From Bacteroidetes bacterium HGW-Bacteroidetes-7 (GTDB taxonomy: Bacteria > Bacteroidota > Bacteroidia > Bacteroidales > UBA932): a DNA stretch of 64,000 nucleotides. Where the stretch lies: positions 1 through 64,000 of the forward strand of contig PHDA01000002.1 in assembly GCA_002842465.1 (NCBI GenBank), given 5' to 3'. Below, piece after piece: positions 9,172 through 17,689 of this stretch (positions are counted from its first letter, which is position 1; each line of letters opens with the position of its first letter). The notes under the pieces were generated by a model. The model ran no database searches. It saw only the letters and a list, made by a program, of their open reading frames with translations, and was not told where the DNA came from. The translations under genes and the position numbers were made by a program.

Positions 9172-9645
9172 CTATTTATGATGGTATGGTTCCCCTTTAA
9201 TTATCGTATAGGCCCTATATAGCTGCTCCAGAAAAATAACCCTTACCATCTGATGGGAAAATGTCATTTTGGAAAGAGATATTTTTTCATCCGCCCTGCT
9301 GTAAACCTGCTCGGAAAAACCGTATGCCCCTCCTACTACAAAAACTGTACATTTTATACCTCTTATAGTTGCTTTTTCAATTTTCTGAGCAAACTCCTCT
9401 GATGAAAACAGCTTTCCGTTCTCGTCAAGCAAAATAAGATAGTCGCTCTCCTTTATGTTTTTTAAAATCAGCTCACCCTCTCTCTCTTTTATCTGGCTAA
9501 TACTTAAGCCGGCAGTTTTTTTAAGTTCGGGTATTTCTCTGATAGAGAGAGCTGTATAATGTTTAAGTCGGTTAGTGTAAAGTTCTGCCCCATCTTTAAT
9601 CCAGGCAGAATCTGTCTTTCCCGTAAGCAGTAACTCTATCTTCAT
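9172..9645 (-). CDS. rlmH: 23S rRNA pseudouridine1915 N3-methyltransferase
   Basis: This 157-residue SPOUT-family methyltransferase methylates pseudouridine 1915 in helix 69 of 23S rRNA. It has the family's LLDENGK motif, the knot region VVGGAYGF and the C-terminal FSHQMVRVIFLEQLYRAYTI with a final PYHH. The length is the family norm. The stop is directly followed by the ATG of the kinase gene. A TAnnTTTG element lies 5 bases before the start codon, which predicts an almost leaderless message. Confidence 0.96.
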   Translation of the reverse strand: MKIELLLTGKTDSAWIKDGAELYTNRLKHYTALSIREIPELKKTAGLSISQIKEREGELILKNIKESDYLILLDENGKLFSSEEFAQKIEKATIRGIKCTVFVVGGAYGFSEQVYSRADEKISLSKMTFSHQMVRVIFLEQLYRAYTIIKGEPYHHK

Positions 9646-9650
9646 CTCTA

Positions 9651-9658
9651 CAAAATTA
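9651..9658 (-). promoter_or_regulatory. Bacteroidota -7 promoter element for rlmH
   Basis: On the minus strand this reads TAATTTTG, an exact TAnnTTTG match. Only five bases separate it from the rlmH ATG at 9645, so the transcript would be leaderless or nearly so. Confidence 0.55.
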
Positions 9659-9754
9659 CTATTTATTTAACATTTATCGTGGAAATGTATTATTTTTATG
9701 GTTTAGTCATATGGCTTGATTTTTGCTTTTTCTTCCTGAGTGAGGAATATTTTT

Positions 9755-10165
9755 ATGGGAAAGAGATTACTGATTTTTTTAACGCTTTTATTAAACACCG
9801 TTGCCTTAAGCGGGCAACAGGCTGCCAATCAAAACAAAGAACAGGATGTGTTCGTTCCTATTGCCAAGTATATTCAGAATGGCGATGCGGAAAGATTGTC
9901 CGTTTGGTTTGCGCCCAGTCTTGAGATAGACATTCTCGGGACCACAAATGTATGCAGCAGGCAGCAGGCGAAACAGATTGTTAAGGAGTTTTTTAATGAA
10001 AACTCTCCAAAGAGTTTTGTAATCACATATCGCTCGGGAAAAGCTCCAATGATTTACGCCATCGGCAATTTAAGCGCAGGAGGCAGTAAATTCAGGGTTA
10101 CTCTGTTTGTCAAAACCCAGTCGGATGGCAATTTTATTCAGCAGATGCGAATAGAGAAAGAGTAG
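9755..10165 (+). CDS. DUF4783 secreted protein
   Basis: This protein of about 136 residues has an N-terminal signal sequence (GKRLLIFLTLLLNTVALSG) and a mature part reading VFVPIAKYIQNGDAERLSVWF. It matches the Bacteroidota DUF4783 family, which resembles the NTF2-like fold and has no known function. An upstream in-frame ATG at 9740 exists, but the ATG at 9755 gives a cleaner signal peptide. The gene is the only plus-strand gene among minus-strand rlmH/kinase/regulator genes and ends 1 base before the regulator's stop. It is probably periplasmic. Confidence 0.85.
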   Translation: MGKRLLIFLTLLLNTVALSGQQAANQNKEQDVFVPIAKYIQNGDAERLSVWFAPSLEIDILGTTNVCSRQQAKQIVKEFFNENSPKSFVITYRSGKAPMIYAIGNLSAGGSKFRVTLFVKTQSDGNFIQQMRIEKE

Positions 10166-10166
10166 C

Positions 10167-11330
10167 TTATCTGAAGACAGGTTTTGCAAAAGCAATCACA
10201 TCATCTTTAGTTATTCTATTATTACTCAGAATCATAAGTCTTTCTACAACATTTCTGAGTTCTCTGATATTACCGGTCCATTTATATGTTGTGAGCTCCT
10301 CAACTGCATCTTCATCAATTTCACGGTACGCCATGCCTCCTTCGGTGGATATCTGTTCCAAAAAGTATTTTGTAAGCATTGGAATATCCTCCTTTCTCTC
10401 GGTAAGTGGAGGAACATGAATTACAATAACACTGATTCTGTGGTAAAGATCCTCTCTAAAACTCCCCTTTTCAATCTCCTCTGTAAGGTTTTTATTGGTT
10501 GCAGCAATCACCCTTACCTTTACATTTATGTCTTTATCACTGCCGACCCTTGTGATTTTATTCTCCTGTAAAACCCTCAACACCTTTGCCTGAGCTGCCA
10601 GACTCATGTCTCCAATTTCATCCAGAAACAGTGTACCGCCATCTGCTTGCTCAAATTTACCTTTGTGCTGCTTAACAGCCGAAGTAAAGGCTCCCTTCTC
10701 GTGGCCAAAAAGTTCACTTTCAATCAATTCTCCCGGAATTGCAGCACAGTTAACCTCAACAAAGGGCATGGTATTTCTAGAACTTTTTTCATGAAGCCAT
10801 CTGGCTACAAGCTCTTTTCCTGTACCATTGGAGCCGGTAATTAGAACTCTTGCTTCAGTTGGAGCAACTCTGTCAATCATATCTTTGATTCTGGTTATGG
10901 CCGGAGAGACTCCAACAATTTCAGGAATTTTTGAAACCCTCTTTTTAAGAATCTTTGTCTCTTTTACCAGGTTGGTCCTGTCAGTGGCATTTCTTAGTGT
11001 TATGAGAATTCTGTTAAGATCAAGAGGCTTTTGAATAAAGTCAAATGCACCTTTTTTTATACACTCCACCGCAGAGTCAATAGAGCCGTGGCCGGAAATC
11101 ATTATAACCGAAGACTCTACATTAGATTCGCTCAATTTGTCAAGAAGCTCCATGCCATCCATATTTGGCATTTTGATATCAGAAAAGATAACATCAAAAC
11201 TCTCTGCCGTGGCCATTGAAAGGCCCTCTACTCCATCTGCTGCAAGTGATATTTCATGACCTTCAAATTCAAGAATCTCTTTAAGAGTATTTCTGATAGC
11301 TTTTTCGTCGTCAATAATGAGAACTTTCAT
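10167..11330 (-). CDS. Sigma-54-type response regulator lacking a DNA-binding domain
   Basis: The protein has 387 residues. The receiver domain (about 1-120) has acidic D7/D8, phospho-acceptor D51 and K101. The AAA+ domain has Walker A GSNGTGKE (166-173), the sigma-54 contact loop as GAFTSA (213-218, consensus GAFTGA), Walker [11 protein letters not shown] (231-240) and NIRELRN (354-360). The protein stops about 27 residues later, so the usual C-terminal Fis-type helix-turn-helix is absent. The stop is real in this sequence. It probably pairs with the kinase at 5608-9171. It may act without specific DNA binding, or need a partner. Confidence 0.93.
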   Translation of the reverse strand: MKVLIIDDEKAIRNTLKEILEFEGHEISLAADGVEGLSMATAESFDVIFSDIKMPNMDGMELLDKLSESNVESSVIMISGHGSIDSAVECIKKGAFDFIQKPLDLNRILITLRNATDRTNLVKETKILKKRVSKIPEIVGVSPAITRIKDMIDRVAPTEARVLITGSNGTGKELVARWLHEKSSRNTMPFVEVNCAAIPGELIESELFGHEKGAFTSAVKQHKGKFEQADGGTLFLDEIGDMSLAAQAKVLRVLQENKITRVGSDKDINVKVRVIAATNKNLTEEIEKGSFREDLYHRISVIVIHVPPLTERKEDIPMLTKYFLEQISTEGGMAYREIDEDAVEELTTYKWTGNIRELRNVVERLMILSNNRITKDDVIAFAKPVFR

Positions 11331-11356
11331 AACGTTAATTCCTTTTCCAATATTAG

Positions 11357-12271
11357 TTAAAGCGAGGATGCAACCTCGGACATATAACCCTCTTTGAGAG
11401 AGTAAGATGATTGATAAAGCTCTTTAATTTCAAGCTTTTTGATGATATGCTCTACAAAAATACTGCCTAAAACCATATAATCTACTCTCATTGGAGACAT
11501 TCTTTTCATATTGTGCCTCTCCTCAGATGTTGATCTTATCAGGGTATCATTCAACTCCAGAAATTTATCCAAAGGGAGTTCTAGTGCAGGGAGTGTTCCA
11601 TCATCATGGGGCCAGATTAACTCCCTGAGTGTGTCAAATGAACCGGAGCAACCAATCATAAATGTAGGTTTATAAATTGCCATCTGTTCAAACAGGGGCT
11701 GAAGGGAATTGTCCATATAATCTTTATAGGCATGGATTTCGTCCGCCGAAATGGGGTTAGATGGTGATATTATCTCCTTCATTCTGACCACTCCAAGCGG
11801 AAAGCTCTCTTTCCAGTATATTTTATCCCTGTCGGCAATTATAAATTCGTTGCTACCTCCTCCAATATCAAGAATAAGGACCTTTTCTTCATAAAGCAAT
11901 ACAGACTCTCTTACCCCTTTGTAAATAAGTTCGGCCTCTCTCTCCCCTGAAATAATTTCAACATCAATACCATACTTATCACCAATCAACCGGGCAAATT
12001 CAGCTCCGTTTGAGGCGTCTCTGAATGCAGATGTTGCAAAGGCCTTGGTTAAATCAACTCCTCCCTCCTGCTTAATGGCCTCGCACATCTTCCCGATTGC
12101 CTCCATAGAGGTATCAATTGCTTCCTGTGTTAATTCACGGTTAAAAAAGCCACCTTTGCCAATGTGAGAGCCAACTTTCACTACTCTTTTTATATCGCAT
12201 TTATCTTTTGACACCCAGGCAATCAGAAGGTTGAAAACGTTAGTTCCCAGGTCAAAAACAGCAAGTCTCAT
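11357..12271 (-). CDS. ppx: Ppx/GppA-family phosphatase
   Basis: This 304-residue ASKHA-fold phosphatase acts on polyphosphate or (p)ppGpp. It shows the first phosphate loop AVFDLGTN (residues 4-11), the acidic SGEREAELIYKGV and the second phosphate loop ILDIGGGSNEFI. It consists of the core two-lobe domain only, as in short GppA/Ppx2-type proteins, so the substrate is uncertain. The frame is open to 12367, but ATG 12271 matches the family N-terminus and the promoter at 12286-12293 lies just upstream. It is divergent from cmk and 26 bases upstream of the response regulator gene. Confidence 0.9.
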   Translation of the reverse strand: MRLAVFDLGTNVFNLLIAWVSKDKCDIKRVVKVGSHIGKGGFFNRELTQEAIDTSMEAIGKMCEAIKQEGGVDLTKAFATSAFRDASNGAEFARLIGDKYGIDVEIISGEREAELIYKGVRESVLLYEEKVLILDIGGGSNEFIIADRDKIYWKESFPLGVVRMKEIISPSNPISADEIHAYKDYMDNSLQPLFEQMAIYKPTFMIGCSGSFDTLRELIWPHDDGTLPALELPLDKFLELNDTLIRSTSEERHNMKRMSPMRVDYMVLGSIFVEHIIKKLEIKELYQSSYSLKEGYMSEVASSL

Positions 12272-12285
12272 TAAAATAATTTTCA

Positions 12286-12293
12286 CAAAGATA
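12286..12293 (-). promoter_or_regulatory. Bacteroidota -7 promoter element for ppx
   Basis: On the minus strand this reads TATCTTTG, an exact TAnnTTTG match ending 14 bases before the ppx ATG. It supports 12271 as the start and lies within the longer open frame. Confidence 0.6.
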
Positions 12294-12306
12294 ATCCTTT
12301 TTTGCG

Positions 12307-12314
12307 TATGTTTG
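12307..12314 (+). promoter_or_regulatory. Bacteroidota -7 promoter element for cmk
   Basis: TATGTTTG is an exact TAnnTTTG match, 14 bases before the cmk ATG at 12329. It is divergent from the ppx element, with 13 bases between them. Confidence 0.55.
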
Positions 12315-12328
12315 TTCTCATTAGATAT

Positions 12329-13039
12329 ATGGAAAAGAGAGATATTATTATAGCAATTGACGGCCATTCGTCAACAGGTAAAAGTTCGTTTGCCAAGGAG
12401 ATAGCATCTCGCTACGGCCTGATTTATGTTGATACGGGAGCACTTTACAGAGGAGTGACACTGTTTGCTATTCGCAGTGGCCTTATCAACAATATTGGAG
12501 TTACTGACCCTGAAATGCTCTACAGCCAACTACACAATGTTAAGCTAAGATTTGGGCAGGCTCTCCATGGGTCTAAGGGTGAATTATACCTAAATGGAGA
12601 GAGTATAGAGACCCAGATCAGGAGTCTTGAAGTTGCGGGTAAGGTAAGTATTGTAGCAGCTCTAAAACCGGTGAGAGATTTTGTTGATTCAATACTTAAG
12701 GAGTATGGAGTGACAGGAGGTGTGGTTATGGATGGAAGAGATATCGGGACTGTTGTCTTTCCCGATGCAGATCTTAAGATATTCATGACTGCTGACCCTA
12801 AAGTGAGGGCAATGAGAAGGTATCGTGAGATGGTTGCAAGGGGAGAAGATGCAAATTTTGAAGAGGTTCTGAAGAATGTTATTGAGAGGGATTTTATGGA
12901 TGAAAACAGGGAAAACGCTCCGCTCAGGAGAGCTCAGGATGCTATATTCCTTGACAACAGTAATATGACCGAAGATGATCAGATGGTATGGATAGAAAAG
13001 ATAATATCCGAAAAATGGAAAAATCTGAAGAAAAATTGA
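12329..13039 (+). CDS. cmk: Cytidylate kinase
   Basis: This 236-residue kinase phosphorylates CMP and dCMP. It has a P-loop GHSSTGKSS (residues 12-20), the YVDTGALYRG motif, the substrate motif DGRDIGTVVFPDAD, and a lid with RAMRRYREM. The ATG at 12329 gives the family's MEKRDIIIAIDG start and follows the promoter. An in-frame ATG at 12302 lies upstream of the promoter element. It overlaps the next gene, ispH, at its 3' end. In many bacteria cmk and ispH are neighbours, as here. Confidence 0.95.
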   Translation: MEKRDIIIAIDGHSSTGKSSFAKEIASRYGLIYVDTGALYRGVTLFAIRSGLINNIGVTDPEMLYSQLHNVKLRFGQALHGSKGELYLNGESIETQIRSLEVAGKVSIVAALKPVRDFVDSILKEYGVTGGVVMDGRDIGTVVFPDADLKIFMTADPKVRAMRRYREMVARGEDANFEEVLKNVIERDFMDENRENAPLRRAQDAIFLDNSNMTEDDQMVWIEKIISEKWKNLKKN

Positions 13040-13911
13040 ATATCACAGTTGATGTTGACGGCAAATCGGGCTTTTGCTACGGAGTTGTGAAAGCTATACG
13101 GCAGGCAGAAAACTATCTTGAAAAGAGTGACAGGCTTTATTCTCTGGGTGCAATTGTTCACAACAACACCGAACTCTCCCGCCTTGGCGACAAAGGGATG
13201 GAGGTGATTGACCATAAGATGCTGGGTAATCTAAAGGATTCCGTGGTATTTATACGGGCTCACGGAGAGCCCCCATCAACTTATAATACTGCAAAAGAGA
13301 ACAATCTTGCTATTATTGACTGCACCTGCCCCGTAGTATTAAAACTACAACAAAGAATTAAGGAGAGTCACATGTTACTTAGCCAAAAAGGAGGCACTAT
13401 TCTTATTTTTGGTAACAGAGGTCATGCAGAGGTAAACGGTCTTATCGGTCAGGTTGACGGAGACGCTGTTATAATTGAAAAAATTGCAGACCTTGATCAG
13501 GTTGACTTTAAAAAACCTTTAACAATATTTTCTCAGACAACAAAAGACCCTTCTGATTATGCAAAGGTAATTGCCGAAATTAAAGAGCGAATATCTGCAG
13601 CCGGTGGAAACCTTCATGACTTTAAATCCAATAATACAATTTGCAGGCAAGTCTCCTCCCGCCATCCGCATCTTAGACAGTTCTCGGCATCTCATTCGGT
13701 AATTCTTTTTGTTAGTGGCAGGGAGAGTTCAAACGGAAAGGTACTTTTTGAAACATGTAAATCGGTAAACGAAAGGTGTTATAAAATTGAGAGGGCAGAT
13801 GAAATCAAAAAGGAGTGGTTTGTGCATGGTGATAATGTGGGAATATGCGGGGCAACATCTACCCCTATGTGGCTGCTTGAAGAGATTGCCTCAGCACTAA
13901 GAGGACTATAA
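13015..13911 (+). CDS. ispH: 4-hydroxy-3-methylbut-2-enyl diphosphate reductase
   Basis: This Fe-S enzyme of about 298 residues carries out the last step of the MEP isoprenoid pathway, giving IPP and DMAPP. It has SGFCYGV (first cluster cysteine), DCTCPVVLK (second), SNNTICRQVSSRHPHLRQF (third) and the C-terminal GATSTPMWLLEE. The residue before the TCP motif is Cys rather than the common Ala. An in-frame ATG at 12988 is also possible. I prefer 13015, where the residues leading to the conserved region are closer to the usual length. Either way it overlaps cmk, implying coupling. Confidence 0.94.
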   Translation: MEKSEEKLNITVDVDGKSGFCYGVVKAIRQAENYLEKSDRLYSLGAIVHNNTELSRLGDKGMEVIDHKMLGNLKDSVVFIRAHGEPPSTYNTAKENNLAIIDCTCPVVLKLQQRIKESHMLLSQKGGTILIFGNRGHAEVNGLIGQVDGDAVIIEKIADLDQVDFKKPLTIFSQTTKDPSDYAKVIAEIKERISAAGGNLHDFKSNNTICRQVSSRHPHLRQFSASHSVILFVSGRESSNGKVLFETCKSVNERCYKIERADEIKKEWFVHGDNVGICGATSTPMWLLEEIASALRGL

Positions 13912-13945
13912 TAAACCATTGATATTCTTATTAATATAACTCCTG

Positions 13946-15949
13946 ATGACAAATCAAAAGGTTATCTTTGCAAAGGTTATTCTTCCTCTGAGGTTTGAGG
14001 GAGAGGTGAGTTATATTATTCCTGAGTCAATTGCTGATTCCGTTAAACCGGGCAGTTTTGTAACTGTGAAATTTTCAGGAAGAGAGTATATCGCTATCGT
14101 AGAGGAGGTAACTGATGAAAATCCCAATTATAAGGGGAGGATTCTTGAAATTGAATCAATTGTTGAAAAGCCCCCTTTATCATCAAATGTGATAGAGTTG
14201 TGGAGGTGGATGGCAGAGTATTACATGTGTACAACCGGTGAAGTTTACAGAGCTGCATTTCCCTCTGCATCTTTTAACCAAACTGTTAAACGTGTAAAAA
14301 AAAGAGTTCAGGCTACAGAAAAGAAGCGTGAGTTGCCAAATGAACTCTCTGAGAAACAAAAAAACGCCTACATTAAAATTACTGAGCAACTATCGGCAGG
14401 CATTACCACTCTTTTAAAGGGTGTTACAGGGTCGGGGAAGACAGAAATATATATAAACCTGGCAGAAGAGGTGCTGAACAGCGGGAGAAATGTGCTCTAT
14501 ATGTTACCCGAAATTGCATTGAGCCGACAATTGAGTCACCGCCTCGAAAAGATATTCAGAGATAAATTACTCGTTTACCATTCGGGACAAACAGCATCTG
14601 AAAGGAGATTGGTTTTTGAAAAAATTATGGAGGGGTCAGGCCCATATATTGTGCTTGGCCTGAGATCTGCTGTATTCCTGCCCTTCAATTCTCTGGGACT
14701 GGTTATAATTGACGAAGAGCACGACTCATCATACAAACAAAACGAACCGTCACCCAGGTATAACGGTCACGATACAGCTCTCGTACTTGCAAAATTATTC
14801 AACGCAGGAGTTGTAATGGGCTCGGCAACGCCATCTCTCGAAAGTCTCTATAACGCCTTGTCGGGAAGGTACTCACTTATAGAACTTAATGAGAAATTTT
14901 ACTCTGATCACTCTCCTAAGGTAGAGATTATTGATACTGTCCGAGAAGAGAAAAGAGGTCAGATGGAGGGGATATTTTCCCGTAAAACTATCTCTGCAAT
15001 TGAAAATTGCATAAACATAGGAGAGCAGGTGCTAATTTTCAGGAACAGAAGATCTTACTCACCTTTCGTGCAATGCATCTACTGCGGACACATACCAATG
15101 TGTACATCCTGCAATGTATCGGTAAGTTACCATAAATCAAAAGGGTTACTTACCTGTCACTACTGTGGCCAAAGCATCCGGTTTAATACAATTTGCACCA
15201 AATGTGGTAAGCCCGGGCTAAAGGAGAGGGGTTCTGGAACAGAGATGGTCGAAGAGCAAATTGTAAAGCTGTTACCTGAAGCCCGAATTGCAAGATTTGA
15301 TGCCGAGACTACCCAAAGCAGGAGCGAACAGAGAAGAATCATCAAGGAGTTTGCTAGCGGCCAACTAGACATATTGGTAGGGACACAGATGCTAAGCAAA
15401 GGATTTGATTTCAGCAAATTAACTCTTATTGTAATTATACATGCCGACAGTATGTTCTCTACAGAGGACTTCAGAGCCGGTGAGAGAGCTCTTCAAATGC
15501 TTACCCAACTTGCAGGAAGAGGAGGAAGGAGAGATAAAGAGGCAAGTGTAATTATCCAGACAGCTCAGCCTGAAAATAATATTTACAGAATGTTTGTAGA
15601 GGCCAACGATGATTTTGGAGCAGAATTATCAGATCGGAAGGAGTTTGGATACCCTCCATTTGTAAGGCTCATTAAAATCATTGTTAAAAACAAAAATATT
15701 AAAGAATTAAACAATTTTGCTTTAAAATATACCCACTACCTTAATACGGCAGATTCTATATGTTTTACCGGGCCTTTTGCACCCCCGGTTGATATTGTAA
15801 GGGGAGAGCACATAATCAATTTTCTTATCAAATTACCACGAACAAAAGATGTAAAATCTGTTAAGAGAGCACTGTATGATCATACAGTTAAAATGGTAAA
15901 AAATGAGGGACATGGATTGAAGCTTTGGTTTGATGTAGATCCGTATTAG
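13946..15949 (+). CDS. priA: Primosomal replication restart helicase PriA
   Basis: The protein has 667 residues, somewhat shorter than the usual 730-820. The N-terminal 3'-DNA-binding domain (KVIFAKVILPLRFEGEVSY) leads into helicase motif I GVTGSGKTEIY and motif II DEEHDSSYKQNEPSPRYNG. The zinc-binding insert has all eight cysteines in four CxxC pairs (CIYCG, CTSC, CHYCG, CTKCG). The C-terminal helicase motifs VGTQMLSKGFDF and QLAGRGGR follow. It reloads the replisome at stalled forks. It lies 34 bases after ispH and is probably co-transcribed with cmk-ispH. Confidence 0.96.
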   Translation: MTNQKVIFAKVILPLRFEGEVSYIIPESIADSVKPGSFVTVKFSGREYIAIVEEVTDENPNYKGRILEIESIVEKPPLSSNVIELWRWMAEYYMCTTGEVYRAAFPSASFNQTVKRVKKRVQATEKKRELPNELSEKQKNAYIKITEQLSAGITTLLKGVTGSGKTEIYINLAEEVLNSGRNVLYMLPEIALSRQLSHRLEKIFRDKLLVYHSGQTASERRLVFEKIMEGSGPYIVLGLRSAVFLPFNSLGLVIIDEEHDSSYKQNEPSPRYNGHDTALVLAKLFNAGVVMGSATPSLESLYNALSGRYSLIELNEKFYSDHSPKVEIIDTVREEKRGQMEGIFSRKTISAIENCINIGEQVLIFRNRRSYSPFVQCIYCGHIPMCTSCNVSVSYHKSKGLLTCHYCGQSIRFNTICTKCGKPGLKERGSGTEMVEEQIVKLLPEARIARFDAETTQSRSEQRRIIKEFASGQLDILVGTQMLSKGFDFSKLTLIVIIHADSMFSTEDFRAGERALQMLTQLAGRGGRRDKEASVIIQTAQPENNIYRMFVEANDDFGAELSDRKEFGYPPFVRLIKIIVKNKNIKELNNFALKYTHYLNTADSICFTGPFAPPVDIVRGEHIINFLIKLPRTKDVKSVKRALYDHTVKMVKNEGHGLKLWFDVDPY

Positions 15950-15967
15950 ATTTTGTGAAAAGTTTTG

Positions 15968-15975
15968 TAAATTTG
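15968..15975 (+). promoter_or_regulatory. Bacteroidota -7 promoter element for parA
   Basis: TAAATTTG matches TAnnTTTG, 33 bases before the parA ATG. A second, variant element (TAATTTCG at 15991-15998) lies closer to the start, so the true start site is ambiguous. Confidence 0.5.
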
Positions 15976-16008
15976 CCTGATGTACCAGAATAATTTCGTT
16001 AATACTTT

Positions 16009-16776
16009 ATGGGAAAAATAATTGCAATTGCAAATCAGAAAGGGGGAGTTGGTAAGACAACAACTGCAATAAACCTGGCAGCATCACTCTCTGTGATGGA
16101 AAAAAAGGTATTACTGGTTGATGCCGACCCTCAGGCCAACTCGACATCGGGCCTGAACTTTAATCCCGACTCTAACTCAAAAAAAACCCTTTATGAGGCT
16201 CTTATAGGCAAGGTTGCCATAAGCGATATCCTTCTGGAGACCGAAGTTGCCGGTTTAAAAATAGCACCATCGCACATTAACCTTGTTGGTGCAGAAATCG
16301 AAATGCTTAACATACCGGAGAGAGAGCTTGTAATGAAAAAGTTTCTTGACCCGCTTAAGAATGAGTTCGATTTCATAATTATTGACTGCTCACCATCTTT
16401 GGGAATAATTACAATTAACTCCCTTTCGGCTGCAGACTCTGTGCTTATACCGGTTCAATGCGAATATTTTGCACTTGAGGGGTTGGGCAAACTGCTAAAT
16501 ACAATAAAACTGGTTCAGAACAGGTTAAATACAAGTCTTCAGATTGAGGGTTTTCTTTTGACTATGTTTGACAGCCGCACACGACACTCAAACCTTGTTG
16601 TTGATGAGGTTAGAACCCACTTCGGTGAAATGGTGTTTAAAACCATAATTCAAAGAAATGTGAGGCTAACAGAGGCTCCATCTCACGGTAAACCGGTTAT
16701 CCTGCATGACGCTCTTTCAACCGGAACAAATAATTACCTTAATCTTGCAAAAGAGGTTATCAAAAAGAACTCCTGA
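16009..16776 (+). CDS. parA: Chromosome-partitioning ATPase ParA (Soj)
   Basis: This 255-residue protein has the deviant Walker A KGGVGKTT (about residues 10-17), the switch motif DADPQANST, Walker B IIIDCSPSLG and the ALEGLGKL region. Chromosomal ParA/Soj binds DNA non-specifically when ATP-bound and moves ParB-parS complexes. Two bases separate its stop from parB. The short N-terminus with no HTH fits the chromosomal small-ParA type rather than plasmid ParA. Confidence 0.96.
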   Translation: MGKIIAIANQKGGVGKTTTAINLAASLSVMEKKVLLVDADPQANSTSGLNFNPDSNSKKTLYEALIGKVAISDILLETEVAGLKIAPSHINLVGAEIEMLNIPERELVMKKFLDPLKNEFDFIIIDCSPSLGIITINSLSAADSVLIPVQCEYFALEGLGKLLNTIKLVQNRLNTSLQIEGFLLTMFDSRTRHSNLVVDEVRTHFGEMVFKTIIQRNVRLTEAPSHGKPVILHDALSTGTNNYLNLAKEVIKKNS

Positions 16777-16778
16777 AT

Positions 16779-17684
16779 ATGAAAAAATCTGCTTTGGGGA
16801 GAGGTCTTGGCGCCCTGATTTCCGACATAGACAATTTAAATCTGAACAAGCCGCTTGTTTCGCCGGGAGAGGCCACTCTCTCTTCTATTTCAGAAATAGC
16901 TCTTGACCAGATTGAGGCAAACCCCTTTCAACCCAGAAGCACATTTGACGAAGAGTTGCTTGAGGAGTTATCAGAATCCATTAAAGCAATGGGACTCATC
17001 CAACCAATAACAGTAAGATCCACCGATGGAGGTAAATATCAGATAATAAGCGGAGAAAGAAGATTTAGGGCCTCTCTGCTTGCCGGTCTCACTCACATAC
17101 CTGCCTACATAAGAACGGCTGACGATCAGGGTATGCTCGAGATGGCTATTGTGGAGAACATCCAGAGAGAGAACCTTGATGCAATTGAGGTGGCCATCAG
17201 CTTTCAAAGGCTTATTGAAGAGTGTAGTCTGACTCAGGAACAGATGGCAGAACGGGTTGGTAAAAAGAGGGCCACAGTAACCAATTATCTAAGGCTTCTA
17301 AAGTTGCCGGCAGAAATTCAGCTGGCAATAAGGGCGAAAAGGATAACCATGGGTCACGCCAGAGCTCTGCTTGCATTGGATAATCCTAAAAAACAGCTCA
17401 AACTGTGCAACGGAATTATCGAAAATGACCTTTCGGTAAGACAGGTTGAAGAGAAAATCAGAAAAATGACTGAAGTTTCGGAGACAAAACCCGTAATAGA
17501 AGAACCGTCTCAGGAACTGGACGAATCATTTTTCCGTTTGCTTGATTTTTTGGGAAAATATTTCAACAATAACATAAGCTTGAAAAAAGAGGGAAAAGAG
17601 GGAGCAGGTTCTATTACAATCAGATTCAGCGGAGATGAGGAGATAATCAATTTCATTAACGCTATCGAAAAAACAAATCTTTAA
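16779..17684 (+). CDS. parB: Chromosome-partitioning protein ParB (Spo0J)
   Basis: The 301-residue protein has an N-terminal conserved start KKSALGRGLGALI, then the ParB/sulfiredoxin CTP-binding domain (about residues 35-125) with GERRFRASLLAG and the loop ENIQRENLDAIEVA. The HTH region includes TQEQMAERVGKKRATVTNYLRLL, and a C-terminal dimerisation part follows. It loads as a CTP-dependent clamp at parS sites. I found no convincing parS 16-mer in this window. parA-parB-DUF5683-mltD are closely spaced and appear to form one operon. Confidence 0.95.
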   Translation: MKKSALGRGLGALISDIDNLNLNKPLVSPGEATLSSISEIALDQIEANPFQPRSTFDEELLEELSESIKAMGLIQPITVRSTDGGKYQIISGERRFRASLLAGLTHIPAYIRTADDQGMLEMAIVENIQRENLDAIEVAISFQRLIEECSLTQEQMAERVGKKRATVTNYLRLLKLPAEIQLAIRAKRITMGHARALLALDNPKKQLKLCNGIIENDLSVRQVEEKIRKMTEVSETKPVIEEPSQELDESFFRLLDFLGKYFNNNISLKKEGKEGAGSITIRFSGDEEIINFINAIEKTNL

Positions 17685-17689
17685 TTAAC

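Noticed and set aside
13963-13970. TATCTTTG promoter-like element near the priA start
   Set aside because: It lies inside conserved N-terminal priA codons downstream of the ATG, so it is most likely coincidental.
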